This document shows, one piece after another, positions 40,831 to 53,640 of a stretch of 64,000 nt of DNA; position 1 is the stretch's first letter, and every line of letters starts with the position of its first letter. The notes beneath the pieces were generated by a model. The model ran no database searches and was not told where the DNA came from. It saw only the letters and a list, made by a program, of their open reading frames with translations. This stretch comes from Isoetes taiwanensis (Eukaryota; Streptophyta; Lycopodiopsida; Isoetales; Isoetaceae), in assembly GCA_021234155.1 (NCBI GenBank), contig JAJEKV010000003.1:24958874-25022873 (forward strand), given 5' to 3'. Made by a program: the position numbers and the translations under genes.

Positions 40831-41380
40831 TTATCCATTGTCAAACCACTTAATGATCTAGGCCAAACCTGTCAAGCTGAGCGAATGTAACTACTCTCCT
40901 AGGTTCCACTTATAATCATCTGTTAATTCTAGACCCAACTACTTTTAGCTATTTACATGTTCTATATCCCCACCTTTAAAGTAAAACATATGTTTTTGTC
41001 TTGTTCCAAGTACCATTACATTCGTTTTCTTCTCCAAATTTACCACCAAACCGGTTGATTCTCAAAAAGCAACTAGAACGTCAAGTTGTATTTGTAGACC
41101 ATCTTTAGTTTTGATACTAATACTATATTGTCAATGTATAAAAGCAGTTGGATAGGTATCCTGCTATAAAATGCTCCATCTATGCAATTTCTATTCAACC
41201 ACTTTTCCAGATCATCCTTATAAATTTCAAATAGTGTTGGGAATGCTCAGACTTAAATAATGGCTAGAATAGTTTCAACATTACCTTTTTCTTGTTTCGA
41301 ATGCTAATGTGCTAGGGTTGACTGACTATGACCTTAGTTTATACATGTAAACTTAATTTGAACCTGTGATCATAGATGTG
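40831..41380. other. Fragment similar to the reversed LINE, otherwise empty
   Basis: 40905-41070 resembles 32695-32880 in DNA (GGTTCCACTTATAATCATCT, then TTAATTCTAGACCCAACTAC and TCCAAATTTACCACCAAACC). It is therefore a further minus-strand fragment of the non-L1 LINE at the position encoding the vNLxKTkvm motif. The rest shows nothing. Confidence 0.55.
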
Positions 41381-41439
41381 CACATCAACAACAAGAGAAA
41401 ACATATAACAAGCTGCACATCAAAGAAGAAGGAAAATAT

Positions 41440-41558
41440 ATGACAAGAAGTACAGTAAATTGAACAGTTGTTCTTATGCCTACACATTTGGTAGAGCTGA
41501 CAAGAGGCACAGTAAATTGAACATTTGATCTTGTACCTACGAATTTGGTAGAGCTAAT
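41440..41558. repeat. 62-bp tandem repeat, two copies
   Basis: ACAAGAAGTACAGTAAATTG...TTTGGTAGAGCT and ACAAGAGGCACAGTAAATTG...TTTGGTAGAGCT follow directly, about 88% alike. Confidence 0.7.
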
Positions 41559-41755
41559 GCTAGGCAAAATTGACCAGATGACATCATAATTTTGTCAAAT
41601 CTCTTGAATTTCGGACAATAGAAAATAAAAAGATTCTATTTTGTGGCACAATGGGGTACAAGAAGGGTAGATAGACAAAATTGATTAGGAAATGTTCGCG
41701 AAATTGACAAGGGGTCCGCTACTGCCGGCAACCGGGAGCGGGTTTGGCGAATTTG

Positions 41756-41828
41756 CAGAAGGGGAGTCCTGCTTCCCTTCCCCTACAAAATGAAGGGGAG
41801 TCCTGCTTCCCTTCCCCTACAAAATGGA
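41756..41828. repeat. 36-bp tandem duplication
   Basis: GAAGGGGAGTCCTGCTTCCC then TTCCCCTACAAAATG occurs twice in a row with no visible change. Each unit also holds an inverted GGGGAAGGGAAG/CTTCCCTTCCCC relation. Confidence 0.75.
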
Positions 41829-41954
41829 AACTGGGGAACGAAGGAAATTACCTATGCACTTAACCTATTCTTCACCGGTTAAGCATAATCCATGCCCCCG
41901 ACTTCTATTCCGTAGTATTGGATGATGCCACATGTCAGCACCAGAATCATCTTC

Positions 41955-42090
41955 CGGGTCTAACAGTGCCACAGATTCCGTTTTGGATGTAGGCAGTATT
42001 GGTGTATAGTGACAAAGAGGGTCTAACAATGACTCAGATTCCGTTTTGGATGTAGGCAATGTTGGTGTATAGTGACAAAGAGGGTAATAT
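41955..42090. repeat. 73-bp tandem repeat, two copies
   Basis: GGGTCTAACA(G/A)TG then CAGATTCCGTTTTGGATGTA and GGTGTATAGTGACAAAGAGG occurs twice with three or four differences. It lies about 800 bases upstream of the STIG1-like gene. Confidence 0.75.
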
Positions 42091-42850
42091 GCATGCTAAA
42101 CAAAATGTGGAAGCACATGGGTGCAATATGCAAGATATGAGGGGAGGAAAGACCAAAGGGAACTTTGAAAACCAAAATGAAGACATAACCACTAACCACA
42201 TCAAACTGCAGTTGACATGAAGGGTTTAACCAGCTGGAGGCTTTTGTCGTGGAGCTGCCAATGAGGTAGCGTCATCCAACGTCCTGTTCATCTGATACAG
42301 ACCCTCCATTCCGCGTTGGCAGAGCAATTTGCCTACTTAAACTATCCCTTCATTCCTGCCATCTCTGTCCCTCCCTTCATGCCTTAAATCCCAACTTCTC
42401 CACTTAAATCTGTTGCTTCAGAGCTCCCAGTACATATCTTGTTCCTCTATTCAATCCATTATAGTCTTTTCAAGCTCTTCCTGCCTCAGAAGAGCTTTGA
42501 TTCAAGAAAAAAGAGTGCCTTTTGATGTGAACTGGAAAAAGGAGTGTTTTTCTATCTGATCTTTATGTTGTCACACTTTTCATCTCCTTTTGCATGAAAA
42601 CGTGGTCCCTCTTTGGCCTTAGTGTAGCATTGATTTAGGCACCAGGGACTGTCACTCTGGAATTTATTGACGGATTGACAACTCATAATACTCATTTGCA
42701 ATCCTGAGCTTGGCAGCAGAAGGAAAGGCTCCAGAAGTATCCTGGATGGCCAGTTCATGTTAGAGAAAATTTCTGCAGAGCCAAGTTAAGTTAGTCATGT
42801 TTGAACAATGGATCTGATCTGATAAGCCAAGGAAGGGCATCAAGGAAGCA

Positions 42851-43393
42851 ATGCCAAAACAGGTTCATCTTCTTTGCATGCTATGGAGAATTGGCGGGCG
42901 CGCCGGGATGTTAGCACATCTCAGATTTGCCATCATCTTCACTTGTGTATGTGCATTGTCATATGCAGGAGAATCACAGGCAGCTAACAGGAACCCCTTC
43001 AGAGTGGCATCCCACTCTAACTTCATAAGAGCTCACTACTACTCAGTAGAAGGAATGCAGGAAGTTGGCTGTGCCTCAAATGCTAGTTTATGTTTGGATT
43101 TGACCAGGAACCCTGACAGATCAAGAAGCACATGCTGCTGGAACAAATTTTGCAAGGATATTACCAGTGACAACTACCACTGTGGCGGTTGCGGCCAGGC
43201 CTGCGCATTCGGACTCACTTGCTGTGATAGTTACTGTGTTGATCTTCAGAATGATGAGAAGCATTGTGGCAGCTGTGATACATGTTGCCAAAATAATGAC
43301 AAATGTGAATTTGGTATTTGTGGCTATGCTGGTGGTGGGAGTAGTTCCTTTGGTTATGAAGAATCTGAGCCACATTATTATCCCAGGCATTAG
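42851..43393 (+). CDS. STIG1-like cysteine-rich secreted protein
   Basis: An intact single-exon frame of 180 residues. The N-terminus (MPKQVHLLCMLWRIGGR, then MLAHLRFAIIFTCVCALSYA) is a signal peptide whose hydrophobic core starts after Met-20. Either Met could start the protein; both give a secreted product. From about residue 93 there is the STIG1 pattern (PF04885): STCCWNKFCKDITSDNYHCG then GCGQACAFGLTCCDSYCVDL, NDEKHCGSC and CCQNNDKCEFGICGY, with paired cysteines and CG/CC motifs. STIG1 proteins are apoplastic, known from stigma exudate and other secretory tissues. The role here is unknown. The length is in the usual range, the codons show no decay, and it is the best case for an active host gene in this window. 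Confidence 0.88.
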   Translation: MPKQVHLLCMLWRIGGRAGMLAHLRFAIIFTCVCALSYAGESQAANRNPFRVASHSNFIRAHYYSVEGMQEVGCASNASLCLDLTRNPDRSRSTCCWNKFCKDITSDNYHCGGCGQACAFGLTCCDSYCVDLQNDEKHCGSCDTCCQNNDKCEFGICGYAGGGSSSFGYEESEPHYYPRH

Positions 43394-43640
43394 AGCAACT
43401 TCATATCTTGTTCATAAGATAGCACATAGATCAGTATATGTTTACCAAATCAGGAAAACTTCATATCCTGTCATAGAGGAGCCCATAGATCAGTATATGT
43501 TTACCACATCAAGCATATCCTGCAGATCAGAAACTTTATCTTGTTATCGAGCAGCATACATAGATCTGTGTAGAGCAGCATACATAGATCTGTGTCAGAT
43601 TAGTCTTACTTATCCTTGTAACAGTTGTCTGTTATAATAA
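43394..43640 (+). repeat. Short tandem repeats in the putative 3' UTR of the STIG1-like gene
   Basis: CATAGATCAGTATATGTTTA occurs twice (near 43427 and 43486) in a 59-base period. GAGCAGCATACATAGATCTG occurs twice (near 43552 and 43573) in a 21-base period. No clear AATAAA is seen. Confidence 0.6.
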
Positions 43641-46600
43641 GCTCTTTCTCAAGAGGAAGATATACAATATTTTGTAGTCCAATCCATGTCAACTCAATCA
43701 TGAGATTGCAGAAGATCCCACTTCTCAAATAAGAGTGTTCAGATCGAACACACTTAATGTATGAATGTGAAAACATTGCAGAAATATATGAGTTATATTG
43801 CTTAATGTCCTTAGCAAAGATAGTCCTCTTGTTAGTATAACTCAAAATATTCTTAAGCTGTTTGGAAGAGCGAATTCTTCTTGTTGGGCCCAAGTACCAA
43901 ATGCATCCAAAGAGTCCCAAATCACCCTCGCCTTTCTAGGAAGCATCCATCAATATAAATACTTCTAACCACCCATTTAAATACTCCTGAATCGGAGAAA
44001 TAAGCTTGAAAAAACGCCCAAATGCACCAGCTCCAAGCACAGAAACACTGCAGAACAAAGTACTGCTAACTTAATCTCTCAAATCTGACACATTTGCATT
44101 GAAAAAACAGAACGAGAGCAAAAGAGATGTGATACTATGAGCCCACAGCTGGAGCATTATGTCGCATTGTCTGTGTCTTTTACAAGGTCGCTGCAATGGA
44201 GAACCTATGGGACCCAACTCAAAGCGAATTGTTTTGTGATTGAAAATCGACCTTATAGATCTGGAGAATGGCAAAGGGCCATTTGGGACAGGGATAAATT
44301 GGCTCCTTGCCACAGAGCTTTATTGTCCGGCTGGGCTATGGCTTGGCAGCAGAGCCCTAAAAGCTGTGGTCCCGGCTCACGAGAAGCAGTCCTTTTGTTT
44401 TTATATTGTTATCACGTAGTCCATTTAATTTGTATCATGACATCTGTAGCCCCCCAACTTAACTGTTTAGGGATGTCTTTTATGTGTCCATCATGCACTC
44501 CTTTATGTATGGCACCCCTGATTTTTCCATATTCTAGAATACTTCTTTACAATTATCTATGTTGTCTTTCGTAATTGACTCTGCATACCACACCTCCACC
44601 GTCATTATCTGTTGTATACAAAGAAGACCATTTATTTGACCTCAAATGACCTTCCCTGTAACGTGAAAGCTCATTAATCATCCATTTTGCACCACATGTC
44701 GTACATCCAACGGTTGAAGCCAAGAACGTGAGACAAAAATCAAAATGTTTATAAATGAAGATTCTTAAAAACCAAACAGTGCCATATACGATTGGAAGAT
44801 AGGGCAGAATGATGACCTATCCTAACATGAGATTGTAGACAAGAACATGTCTGTATGATAACCTTAAACCTCAAGTAACAACAGTACTTTGAACCCTCTA
44901 GAAGGAGTTCAAGGGTATTAATGAAACTTCCTTCATATTGATCTCAGATAATAACTTGGAATCTCAAAAAAAGCATCAACTCGAATCACAAAAGGGACCG
45001 CTTAAGGGTTTGTTTGTCTTCTATGAATGCTGATATTCTTCTCTTTCAAAAACACAATTACATGATGATAACTTTGAAAGGACTATTAGCAATATTCTTC
45101 CTCCCAACTTCAAGCATTGGGCTATCAGAGCCAATAAAAGCTTTGCAGTATCTCTATTGTTTGGCATACTAAAATTCCTTTTTTAGATATCCACATGATG
45201 TATGACTTGGCATATTGCCACTTTTACTTTTATCCAAATTCTCTTTCCACAAACTTCTCTCTAAGCTGCTCCCATGATGAGGAGATTGTAGCACTCTTCG
45301 CAAATAATCCTGACAAAGTCAAATTTTGATCGCACATATAGTTTCTCATGTGAATTAATATGCCCCTTTTCACTATTCTAATTTATTCTATTATATTCTA
45401 CAAAAAAATTGTATTCTTGTCTACGATTCGACATTCTTTACTCCAATCACTATCACATATTCAAAACCCAACCCATTCTACCTTTTGCTTCAAGTAAATA
45501 GAACCTTTCCACGATGTATTAGCCGCATCTGCTAACTCATTAATTGTCAATTCCTGTGTGTAACGAAGTAATGACAAATATATTTCTTTTCTGCTTCTAG
45601 CGCGCTTCCTGTATTTTCCTATGAATCAGGAAATTCACCTTTGTTATGGAGATCAATTGCTCTATTCCACTTATCAAAAAGTCATTTCTCTGTTGATAGA
45701 ATATTGTAGACCACAGAAATTGGGACCTTCCCCGCAAATGTCACTTTTGCATTTTGGACAAACTCCTGCTTTGCGAAGAAAGGCACTAAGAAAACCTCAA
45801 CACATATTAAAATGAAATCGAGTTACAACAAATGATAGAAATAAAAGTAAATAATCGCCTTAAATTTTGTATGCATTTGTAGCCTTTCCTTAAACATGTT
45901 TTAGAGTATTACTAAAAGAATAGGCTAAAGCAAAAAAGTCAATTGTGTTTTAGAGTATTACTAAAAGAATAGGCTAAAGCAAAGAAATCAATTGTGGAGA
46001 GCAGTGCTCATTTGCATCTATTGAATGTTTTCCAAATTATTGTTGCAAATATATTGATGGAAAGAAAATCTTAATTGCTCCAATTGAGTATCAAAATTTG
46101 CTGACCAAACAACTTTCGCGATGACGGACTTTGCATCGAGTAGAAAGGTGAAGATGCAAAATACAAAGGCATGTTATTTGATGGAAACATTGTATGTTGC
46201 AAAGGCATGCATGCAACGTAGAGAGTACAATAAATCCGTTGGGAGATATATCTCATAAAATTGATAGACACAACATGGAGAGAAGCCGCAACATCTATTA
46301 TTTATGGGAATACTTGTTATTTTGTAGTCCATAAGAATATTTGTCTTTGATATATGATAAGATGGATCAAAAGACGACATGCATTCCTAATTAGTACCTG
46401 AATTAGTATCATAGAGAGATCCGATTGGCGAATTTAGAGACAGTCCAAATTCTGTGGTAGATTGCCACGTTTAATAATAAATCAGATGCAGAAATAAAAT
46501 GCAGATAGAAAAAAACAGGAAAATAATCTCTGATTGATGCAGAGTAATAAATCAGATTTGAAATACAAAACAAAAAATTTATAAACTTAAGTCAACGAAG

Positions 46601-47740
46601 AGGAAGGTTCATGGCAGCCTTTACAGACTATCTTACTGATTGGAAATTTTATCTGTCTTCTCGTATAGTTTTCTAAACTTTTTCAACTTATCCATATTCT
46701 TGTGTTTTTCATCATGTGCATCCATGAAAGTTTCCTTGCTAGTAAGTTCAAGATGAATTTTGCTAGCTTGTGGAGAGATTTTACTTTCCAATGTACATTC
46801 AAGAGGCTTATTGTGAGGCTTATTTTGTTATTTGTTTAGAAAACCCAAAACCCTTATATTTTTACAAATGAATGTATTTTTGTGGCATATAAAGGTTCGC
46901 AAAACCCCTAGATCTATGGCGCTGAGAAGGAGACTGCTGAGAAGGAAGGTTTTGTGGAGGTTGGAAGAGGTGATGTATGCAAAACAAGAGAATTTTGATT
47001 TATTACATGTCATTGGGGTTCCGTGGTTTGGGAAGTGGCTGGGGTTTCTGCATAGATGAGGCCGGATTTTGCTTCAAGTCTATCTAGATTTGACCGTTGA
47101 GAAGCTGGATTTGGAAAAAAAGGCTATCAAATCATTCGATTAGGCCTGCTTTATTGATGAAGGGTTTATTCTCGGGTCTTGCAGCAGAGCTTAGATTTAG
47201 TGGCAGACCTGCCTCTATCCACCATAGCATCCTTGCCTTTACCTTATACCTTATCCTATGGCACTAGGCTGCTTCTGCAATGCTATAGAAGTAGCCACAT
47301 TGTCCATCGCCTTATTAGCTTACGACGGGGTATATGATTTTGATGACATGTGGCATGCAAACGGAGAAAAGGATTGTGGCGCAGCAAAATTCGAGCGAAG
47401 GGGAAAAAATGGAAAATTATAGAATGAATTATATTTGTTTAGAAGAAATAGAAAATAGGCTATATGCTTTTTACCTTAGCTTTGGTCTTGGAGTAGTAAG
47501 AGCCAGTGAAATTGGAAGTGCCTTCCTCCTTGTATCCAAAGCCACTGCAACAGACATGATCCTGATCATTCTTGGATGCTGCCAGTTGTAAAATTCATCC
47601 ATTTTGCTTGTAGACAAGACACGTATTAATAGAGGCACTATCTTTCGATTAACAAGCCAAGCTTTGGGGATGAAGACATTACCTAAGCCGAATCTTGGTG
47701 AACATTTGCCGGAGCCGAGCTTGGAAACTTTCTAGCCCCT
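43641..47740. other. Long stretch without a recognisable gene
   Basis: About 4.1 kb, AT-rich. Frames such as 43606-43920 (minus) and 44137-44574 (plus) have no known motif and no coherent context. A 49-base tandem duplication starting GTTTTAGAGTATTACTAAAA lies at 45898-45995. Nothing else can be supported. Confidence 0.45.
45898..45995. repeat. 49-bp tandem duplication
   Basis: GTTTTAGAGTATTACTAAAA and the next 29 bases are repeated head to tail with two differences. Confidence 0.8.
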
Positions 47741-47881
47741 TTTTTTTTTTTTGAAGAACTGTGGCATCAATATATTAAAAGAATGGTAATGTTACAAAGC
47801 AAGTGAGGAGGAAGGAGAACTGCCCCAAAGAGACAGCGATACCTCGACACTCCACAACAAACTCACAGAAAGACTGCAACT

Positions 47882-49209
47882 CTACTGCTGTACAAACCGA
47901 CCATCACCATCTACAACACCCAAGAAGTCCCGCCAAATGGCAAACTTCCGCTCCACTACTCCCGGGAACACCAGAAAGCTTTGAAATAGCTTGTACCTGA
48001 GTCGAGGAATCAGAGAGGCTGCAGGCTGCTGAATCCCCTGAAAGATCCACAACCGCCGCCGCTTCCAAATCAGCCACACCAACCAAGCCACGCACAGATG
48101 CAAGGCTTGCTGCCGCAAGAGCGGCCAAACACCAGGATACACATGAAGCGAAAGAATCGCCGGGCTAGTCAATCTCACCTCAAACAGAGCCCTAACCCAA
48201 TCCCCTGTGCAAGCAAGTGAGGGCATAAAACCAGACAATGCTCCACAGTCTCACGATGAAGGCCACAACAAGGGCAGAGAGGGCTCACACCCGGCCTAAA
48301 CCGACTCACAAGGGCATTCACCCTGATACGGTGCACCACCTGCCACAGAAGCACCCTAACCGCCGGTGGGGAAGTGAGCTCCATGTCCACGCCCAAACCG
48401 AAAGTGCCATCGAGAACCCGAAGCCGCAGAGACCACTTGCACGAAGGGGCGGTGTGTCATGAATAGCCAGACACCCGGTAAGAAGACCGCACAAAGCAAG
48501 AAGACACAACATCCGGGATGAACCTTCCAAATCTGCACCACCACATCATCCCGAGGGACTATAGGTATGTGTAGCGGAATACTCCCCGCCACGTGCTCCC
48601 GTGATAGCCCCGGCCACGCCCAGCTAAAGCGAGCTCGAAAGAACTCCCACGGCTAGCCGACCATCCCAATACCAATCCTCCAAGGTGAGCACAGCTGGCT
48701 TCGCCTCCAACGGCCTAAGGCCCAGAGCATGCATAGTGGCGACCAAGGGCAAGTCTTAGGGGGTAAAGGAACCCACAAGAAAGGAGAAGAGTGGTGATAA
48801 ACCGAGGCATAATCTATTTGGAAGAGCACACGCACATGATCCCAAGCCCGCAACACTCCTCGCGGAGAAAAGGGGATGCATGTGGGAAAGGCGGAGACCA
48901 TATATAGCGGTGCCCGGGGCAACTCCACATGCATGATCGGCTTCCCAAATGCCACACAATGGCTAAGAGATCTGCAACAACGGCCAGCCAAGCACCAGGA
49001 GAAGATGCTCCATCCCGCAAAATGCTCCAAACAAACTTGGAGACCAACACCTTACTATGCAACGCTAAATCCGAATGGCCAAGCCCCCATCCTCCCGGGC
49101 GGAGACACTTCCACCAAGCCACTTTAACAACCACCCCTTCATCATCCCCCCCACACAAAATTTGAACAATCTTATCCAAAGCACGTATCTTACCCTCGGG
49201 AGCTAGCAT
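47882..49209 (-). pseudogene. LINE ORF2: post-RT region with zf-RVT domain
   Basis: 49209-48814 has KVAWWKCLRPGGWGLGHSDL then LHSKVLVSKFVWSILRDG. 48396-48175 has PPAVRVLLWQVVHRIRVNAL, then LCPCCGLHRETVEHCLVLCP, the zf-RVT signature (C..C....E...H....C). 48238-47882 has LCVAWLVWLIWKRRRLWIFQ, the usual terminal W..W..RN..iF motif. Pieces lie in several frames. Confidence 0.75.
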
Positions 49210-49528
49210 CGCAGATGTCTTTGATACACATGAGTGCTACAAAGTCTTGACTTGGCAATAGTGATCCTACCCGCCATGGACAACTTGCTACCCTTCTACC
49301 AATTGAGGTGTTTACGCAACCCCGCGCAAAATCTCATCCCACACCCTCCCCATGGAAACATCCCTCCAAAGGGAATACCCAACAGCTTTAGTACACACAT
49401 TACCGGAAGCACCTTCCAAGGGAATAGAGCCAAACACGGGAGGGGAGTCATTTGGGCCCATAATGCTAAGCACTTACCCCAATTCGGAAGAATGCCCGAG
49501 GCCAAGGAGAAAGTATCCAACAAACCCT

Positions 49529-50412
49529 TCACATTTCGCAAATTCCTCTCTTACGCCACCAAGAAGAGGAAAGTGTCATCGACAAACCGGTTAATAATCT
49601 GGCGGCTACCATCCCGCATCCGAAGCCCATCCACCACTCCCTCCTCCACTGCGCAGCCAAAAAACAATCGGAGACAATTGCCTCCGCCACAATCGTAAAC
49701 AAAAGCGGGCCAAAGGGGCACCCCGACGCACCCCTCGCCCAAGGAGAAAAAGGCGGAGGGTTCACCCCCGCACACCACCGTGAGCTGTCGGCCGACCTAT
49801 GCGACTTCATGATCGTTTCTCGTAAAAGCGTGGACCACAGCCCAACGCTAACATCATGGCAGACAAGAACTCCCAACGGACACTATCGTAAGCTTTGGCA
49901 AAGTCAAGCTTAAGATAGGCAATGCCTTGCCCTGTTCTTCTGGCCCAATAAAGGCCCTCATAAGCTGCGGCAACATTAGTCAAAATGTTCCTCCCAGGGA
50001 CAAACCCAGACTGCACCTTACTAATGGAAGAAGTCAACACCGGCTTCAACTTCTCTGCCAGGGCTTTCGCAATAATCTTATACACAGAGGACAACAAGGA
50101 GATAGGCCTCCAATCATTAATAGTAGAAGGCTGCTTAACCTTAGGAATCAAGGAAATGCATGCGGTATTCAAGATCCTATCCATTTGAGAAGACTGCAGC
50201 AACTCAAGGTACACCTGGTACACCGACTCACCAGCCCACTCCCAATAAGTCTGAAAGAACTCCACAGGGATGCCATCCAGCCCAGGACATTTATCCTTGG
50301 CCATGCACATACATGCCGCCGCTAAATCCTCTCTGGAGAGCTCCTGCTCCAAGCTCTCACGCTGGTGAGGCAGAATAGATGGCTTAACAGCCCCCAAAAC
50401 AATCTCCTGCAT
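49529..50412 (-). pseudogene. LINE ORF2: reverse transcriptase
   Basis: 50412-49807 has LSREDLAAACMCMAKDKCPG then LDGIPVEFFQTYWEWAG, ISLIPKVKQPSTINDWRPIS, QSGFVPGRNILTNVAAAYEG and YLKLDFAKAYDSVRWEFLSA, carrying the first catalytic Asp. After a frame change, 49876-49529 has ARGASGCPFGPLLFTIVAEA, and in an adjacent frame RQIINRFVDDTFLFL carries FVDD, in place of the usual FADD. At least two frame changes occur inside the domain. Confidence 0.85.
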
Positions 50413-51125
50413 CTCCTGCTCATTGCGAAAAACTCTGAGAAATGGGCATGCACATACCTCTGCAAATCAGCGGGATCCTCCAAAGTCCGGCCATCAGGCA
50501 AAGCAAGGGACGCCATAGATGCTGCATATCGCCGCTGTCTAGCTGCTCTGAAGAACACCGACGAACTTGTGTCCCCCTCCTTCAACCAGGTAAGGGCTGC
50601 CTTCACACGTGCCTCTCGCACTTTAACCTGCTCCAGAGCAACAATACGCTGCAACACTGCATTCTCCCTAATGCCATCAGAAGGCTGCGCCTGAATCCTC
50701 TCCAACTCCTGATAGAGACCATGCAACTCCTGCCGCTCCTGCTGCACACGCTGCCTACCAAAGACCTTGGCAAAATGCTTCACCCTAGCCAAGGTAGTCA
50801 CCATACCAGACATACCCTTCAGAGATGAAAAGGTATCAAGCCACAACTCCTGGCACTGGGCCGAGAAATCCGCATCAGCCAGAAGCCGGGTGTTCAAATG
50901 GAACACCGTCCTAGAGGGCCGAGAGGCAACTGCACCCTGACTGGACAAAACCTGAGGGTAATGATCAGAAATGGAGGTAGACAGAATGTTACTCCGGCGC
51001 AAAGATGGCACACCATCCAGTGCGCATGGGGAAGCATAACACCGGTCATGCCTAGCATACGCCCGGCCCGCACCAATCTGCCTATTACAATAGGTGAAAG
51101 ACAAGTCCCCAGGGACCTCAACCAA
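50322..51125 (-). pseudogene. LINE ORF2: endonuclease end and linker
   Basis: PGDLSFTYCNRQIGAGRAYA then RHDRCYASPCALDG and SISDHYPQVLSSQG (the terminal SDH-x-P motif of APE endonucleases, here SDHYP). Then FHLNTRLLADADFSAQCQEL, KGMSGMVTTLARVKHFAKVF, a coiled-coil-like Gln/Glu-rich linker, and LKEGDTSSSVFFRAARQRRY (the usual W...GD.ntkfFh motif). Upstream, the frame continues to about 51190 as ATWRRPFVDVKKVFSLVDNE with one stop. Confidence 0.8.
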
Positions 51126-51479
51126 ACCCTGCTATGAAATTTTTTGTTCGTTATCTACCAAAGAAAAGACCTTTTTCACATCCACAAAAGGTCTTCTCCA
51201 TGTCGCCAATAACCCCTCCACAGCCAATGGTGACCCTCCGTACAAATTGCATACTTGACCATTAGATATTGGAGCTGAGATGCAACACAATTACTATGGG
51301 CCATTAGATATGTCCATCCTACAATCCTAGACGCGTGATTGCAAGTCCAACAGGGGATTCCTATAGTTCAACTCCCTCATTCTCCACTCTAGCCTAACAC
51401 AACTGGTAAGCTTTCAGATTAATTCTTTTATTTTAATTGGATGTTAAAATACCATCTATCTATCTTTATTTAATAGATA

Positions 51480-51514
51480 GATGATGGATGGATGGATGGA
51501 TGGATGGATGGATA
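51480..51514. repeat. (GGAT)n microsatellite
   Basis: Seven to eight GGAT units, preceded by ATAGATAG. Confidence 0.9.
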
Positions 51515-53640
51515 CAGTTTTTAAAGTCGACCGAGAAGTACACACCCAGATGCGACCTGGCCCCACCACTATACATGGCACCTGCTAATTATACACATGC
51601 TAAATGTGGTAATGATGAAGCACTAAAGACCTCTACCATTTTAGATATTGGCCAGATTCCAGTAGGCGTGTTGATTGACATAAATTATAAGGAAAAGCTC
51701 AACTAACAAGATAAATCAAGGAACTTCTATTTCCTAAATAGGATTAGTCATTTGACACAAACTAGTGACCTTCACAAGCTTTTCTGCCACCAATTCCTCT
51801 TCCAAGTCTACGAGGAAGCCACATCAGACCAAAATACCACAAAAATTTCGTTTAAAAAATGATCAGGGTCCGAGAGTGCTTAACAGTAAAGAACAGTGAG
51901 GTAAAGTGCTGGAAGTGCTTTGAAGCTCTCTAGATTCTTGTATATGAGTTTTCGCTTCATATTTCATAGCTTCTGCATAAAGTATGATGCGCGTTCTTAT
52001 GGTTAAAATGTATTAGAGTAATTGTCTGGATTTTAAGAATAAATCTATGATGTTTAAGGTTTAAATTGATGTTTTTTTCTATGCCAGCTGCTGAAATAAA
52101 AAAAAAAATATTTGTCTATGCAATTTATTCATCTTGTATTTAAGAGAATTCATTTGGTACTTGGCAATATACCATTTGTAGATTGTAGCTTGTACTTCAA
52201 TATTACCAGCAGGATTCAAGATCAAACACTCAGCATCATGCTCTATCTCTAAATGTTGTGCATAGAACCAGTGGTCTATGCCCTAACGTTGAAATCATGT
52301 TAACAAATTAAGCTTTATAAAATAATATTCAAATTCAATTTGTCAATATGATCTCGAGCCAAATTGCCCAAATGCATGTTCCAGACTTACATTGACAGGG
52401 TAGGAGAAGAAAAAAGCATCTGATGAACTTTTGGATGCTGACACAAGAAGAACCATTACTCTAAGGAAAGGATGCTAGTTTTGGCTATGGTGCATATCTT
52501 AGAACATGTGCACCCATTTCTGATAGAATTAACAGGGTTCAGTATCTAATAATGCATGCACTCAATTCCAGTCTCTCAATAGCTTTATGCTTTGTCATTT
52601 ATAAAGAAACAGATTGCAAGAAGAGCCAAAAATGTTGCTCAACTTCTCGGTAATGCTGTTATAAATCGTCTATGGAAAAATTGGGAGGACTCTTTTGTTG
52701 CTCTTTTAGGGTGGAGCTCAATTGAACCTCATGTTTGATGCTTAAACATGGTGGTTCTCTACTTGCAAAGGTTTTGATTTAGAAGCGTGGATTTGTACTA
52801 ACAGGAACGAAATATTCTTTGGTAAGTCGCATTTCTTATATCATTTAGTTATGGATTATAGAGTGAACATGCTTGCATATTTAAGGCAATTTTATGACTT
52901 TCAAAGAACTTTGATATCTAAAGTCCTTGCAAATAGCTAGAGTAAGCTAAAAACCTATAGATGATGATCTAGAGCGACATGCCTTCTTCTGACATTCTAT
53001 TTTCTATTTGAGCCTTCCTTCCATGTTTAGCAATGTATTTTTGTTGGTGCAAGAAAGTGTTTCCCACAGATATATTAATCTTTGCAGATTACCTAAAAAA
53101 ATTGATTTGAGCCTTACTTTGAGGCATGGTTGTTAGAGGTCTTCCTTAAGTTTAGAATAAGAATAGTTTTTTATCGTCCACTGAGATCAATCGGTTAGGG
53201 CTGTTTTTGTGCTTTCTTAGGTTCGTTGATATATTCTAGATCCATGGTAATGAAGCATCACCTGTTGCGCTCACTTGATGAAGTGCATGTTTTTGGCGAA
53301 AGGGAATGCAAAGCACGAAGATTATATTCTTTTGTTATGCATGTACATTGATGAGAAGATGAGTTACATAGCCTTATCATAAGCACTAACACTTGTATTA
53401 TCATTACTAAAATTACAACAAGTATTGATAATAAGAGTGATGTAAGTCCTGATATTATCTATGATGTTATTATCGACACATATAGCGTCATATGCTAGCA
53501 CTGATATAATATTGTCAATATGTGAAACTATAGATGAAGCTATGGGTGATACTGTAATTGGCATAAGCTATAACACTTATATTGTCATTAATACCATTGG
53601 AGTAATAAATGATGGTAAGGTGCTTTATTTCCGCTGCATG
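51515..53640. other. Stretch without a recognisable gene
   Basis: AT-rich sequence with no supported frame. 53370-53600 is rich in TATTATC/GATAAT short inverted elements giving Ile/Asp/Thr-rich chance frames. Confidence 0.4.

Larger units (their letters stand above)
47741..51190 (-). mobile_element. L1-type LINE, degenerate, with poly(A) end
   Basis: The minus strand runs from about 51190 to the T-run at 47740-47752 (the element's poly(A)). In order: end of the APE endonuclease, linker, RT domain, zf-RVT zinc finger and C-terminal W-x-W-K-R region. Frameshifts and stops separate the pieces. The 5' part of the endonuclease and ORF1 are missing. Related fragments occur at 38999-40830, 34427 and 55750. 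Confidence 0.85.

Noticed and set aside
43606-43920. Minus-strand ORF of 104 residues resembling a retroelement protein
   Set aside because: FGCIWYLGP loosely recalls the integrase region of Ty1-type elements, but no further motif follows and the match is too short.
44137-44574. 145-residue plus-strand ORF downstream of the STIG1-like gene
   Set aside because: No recognisable motif, mixed composition and no splice or promoter context; likely a chance frame.
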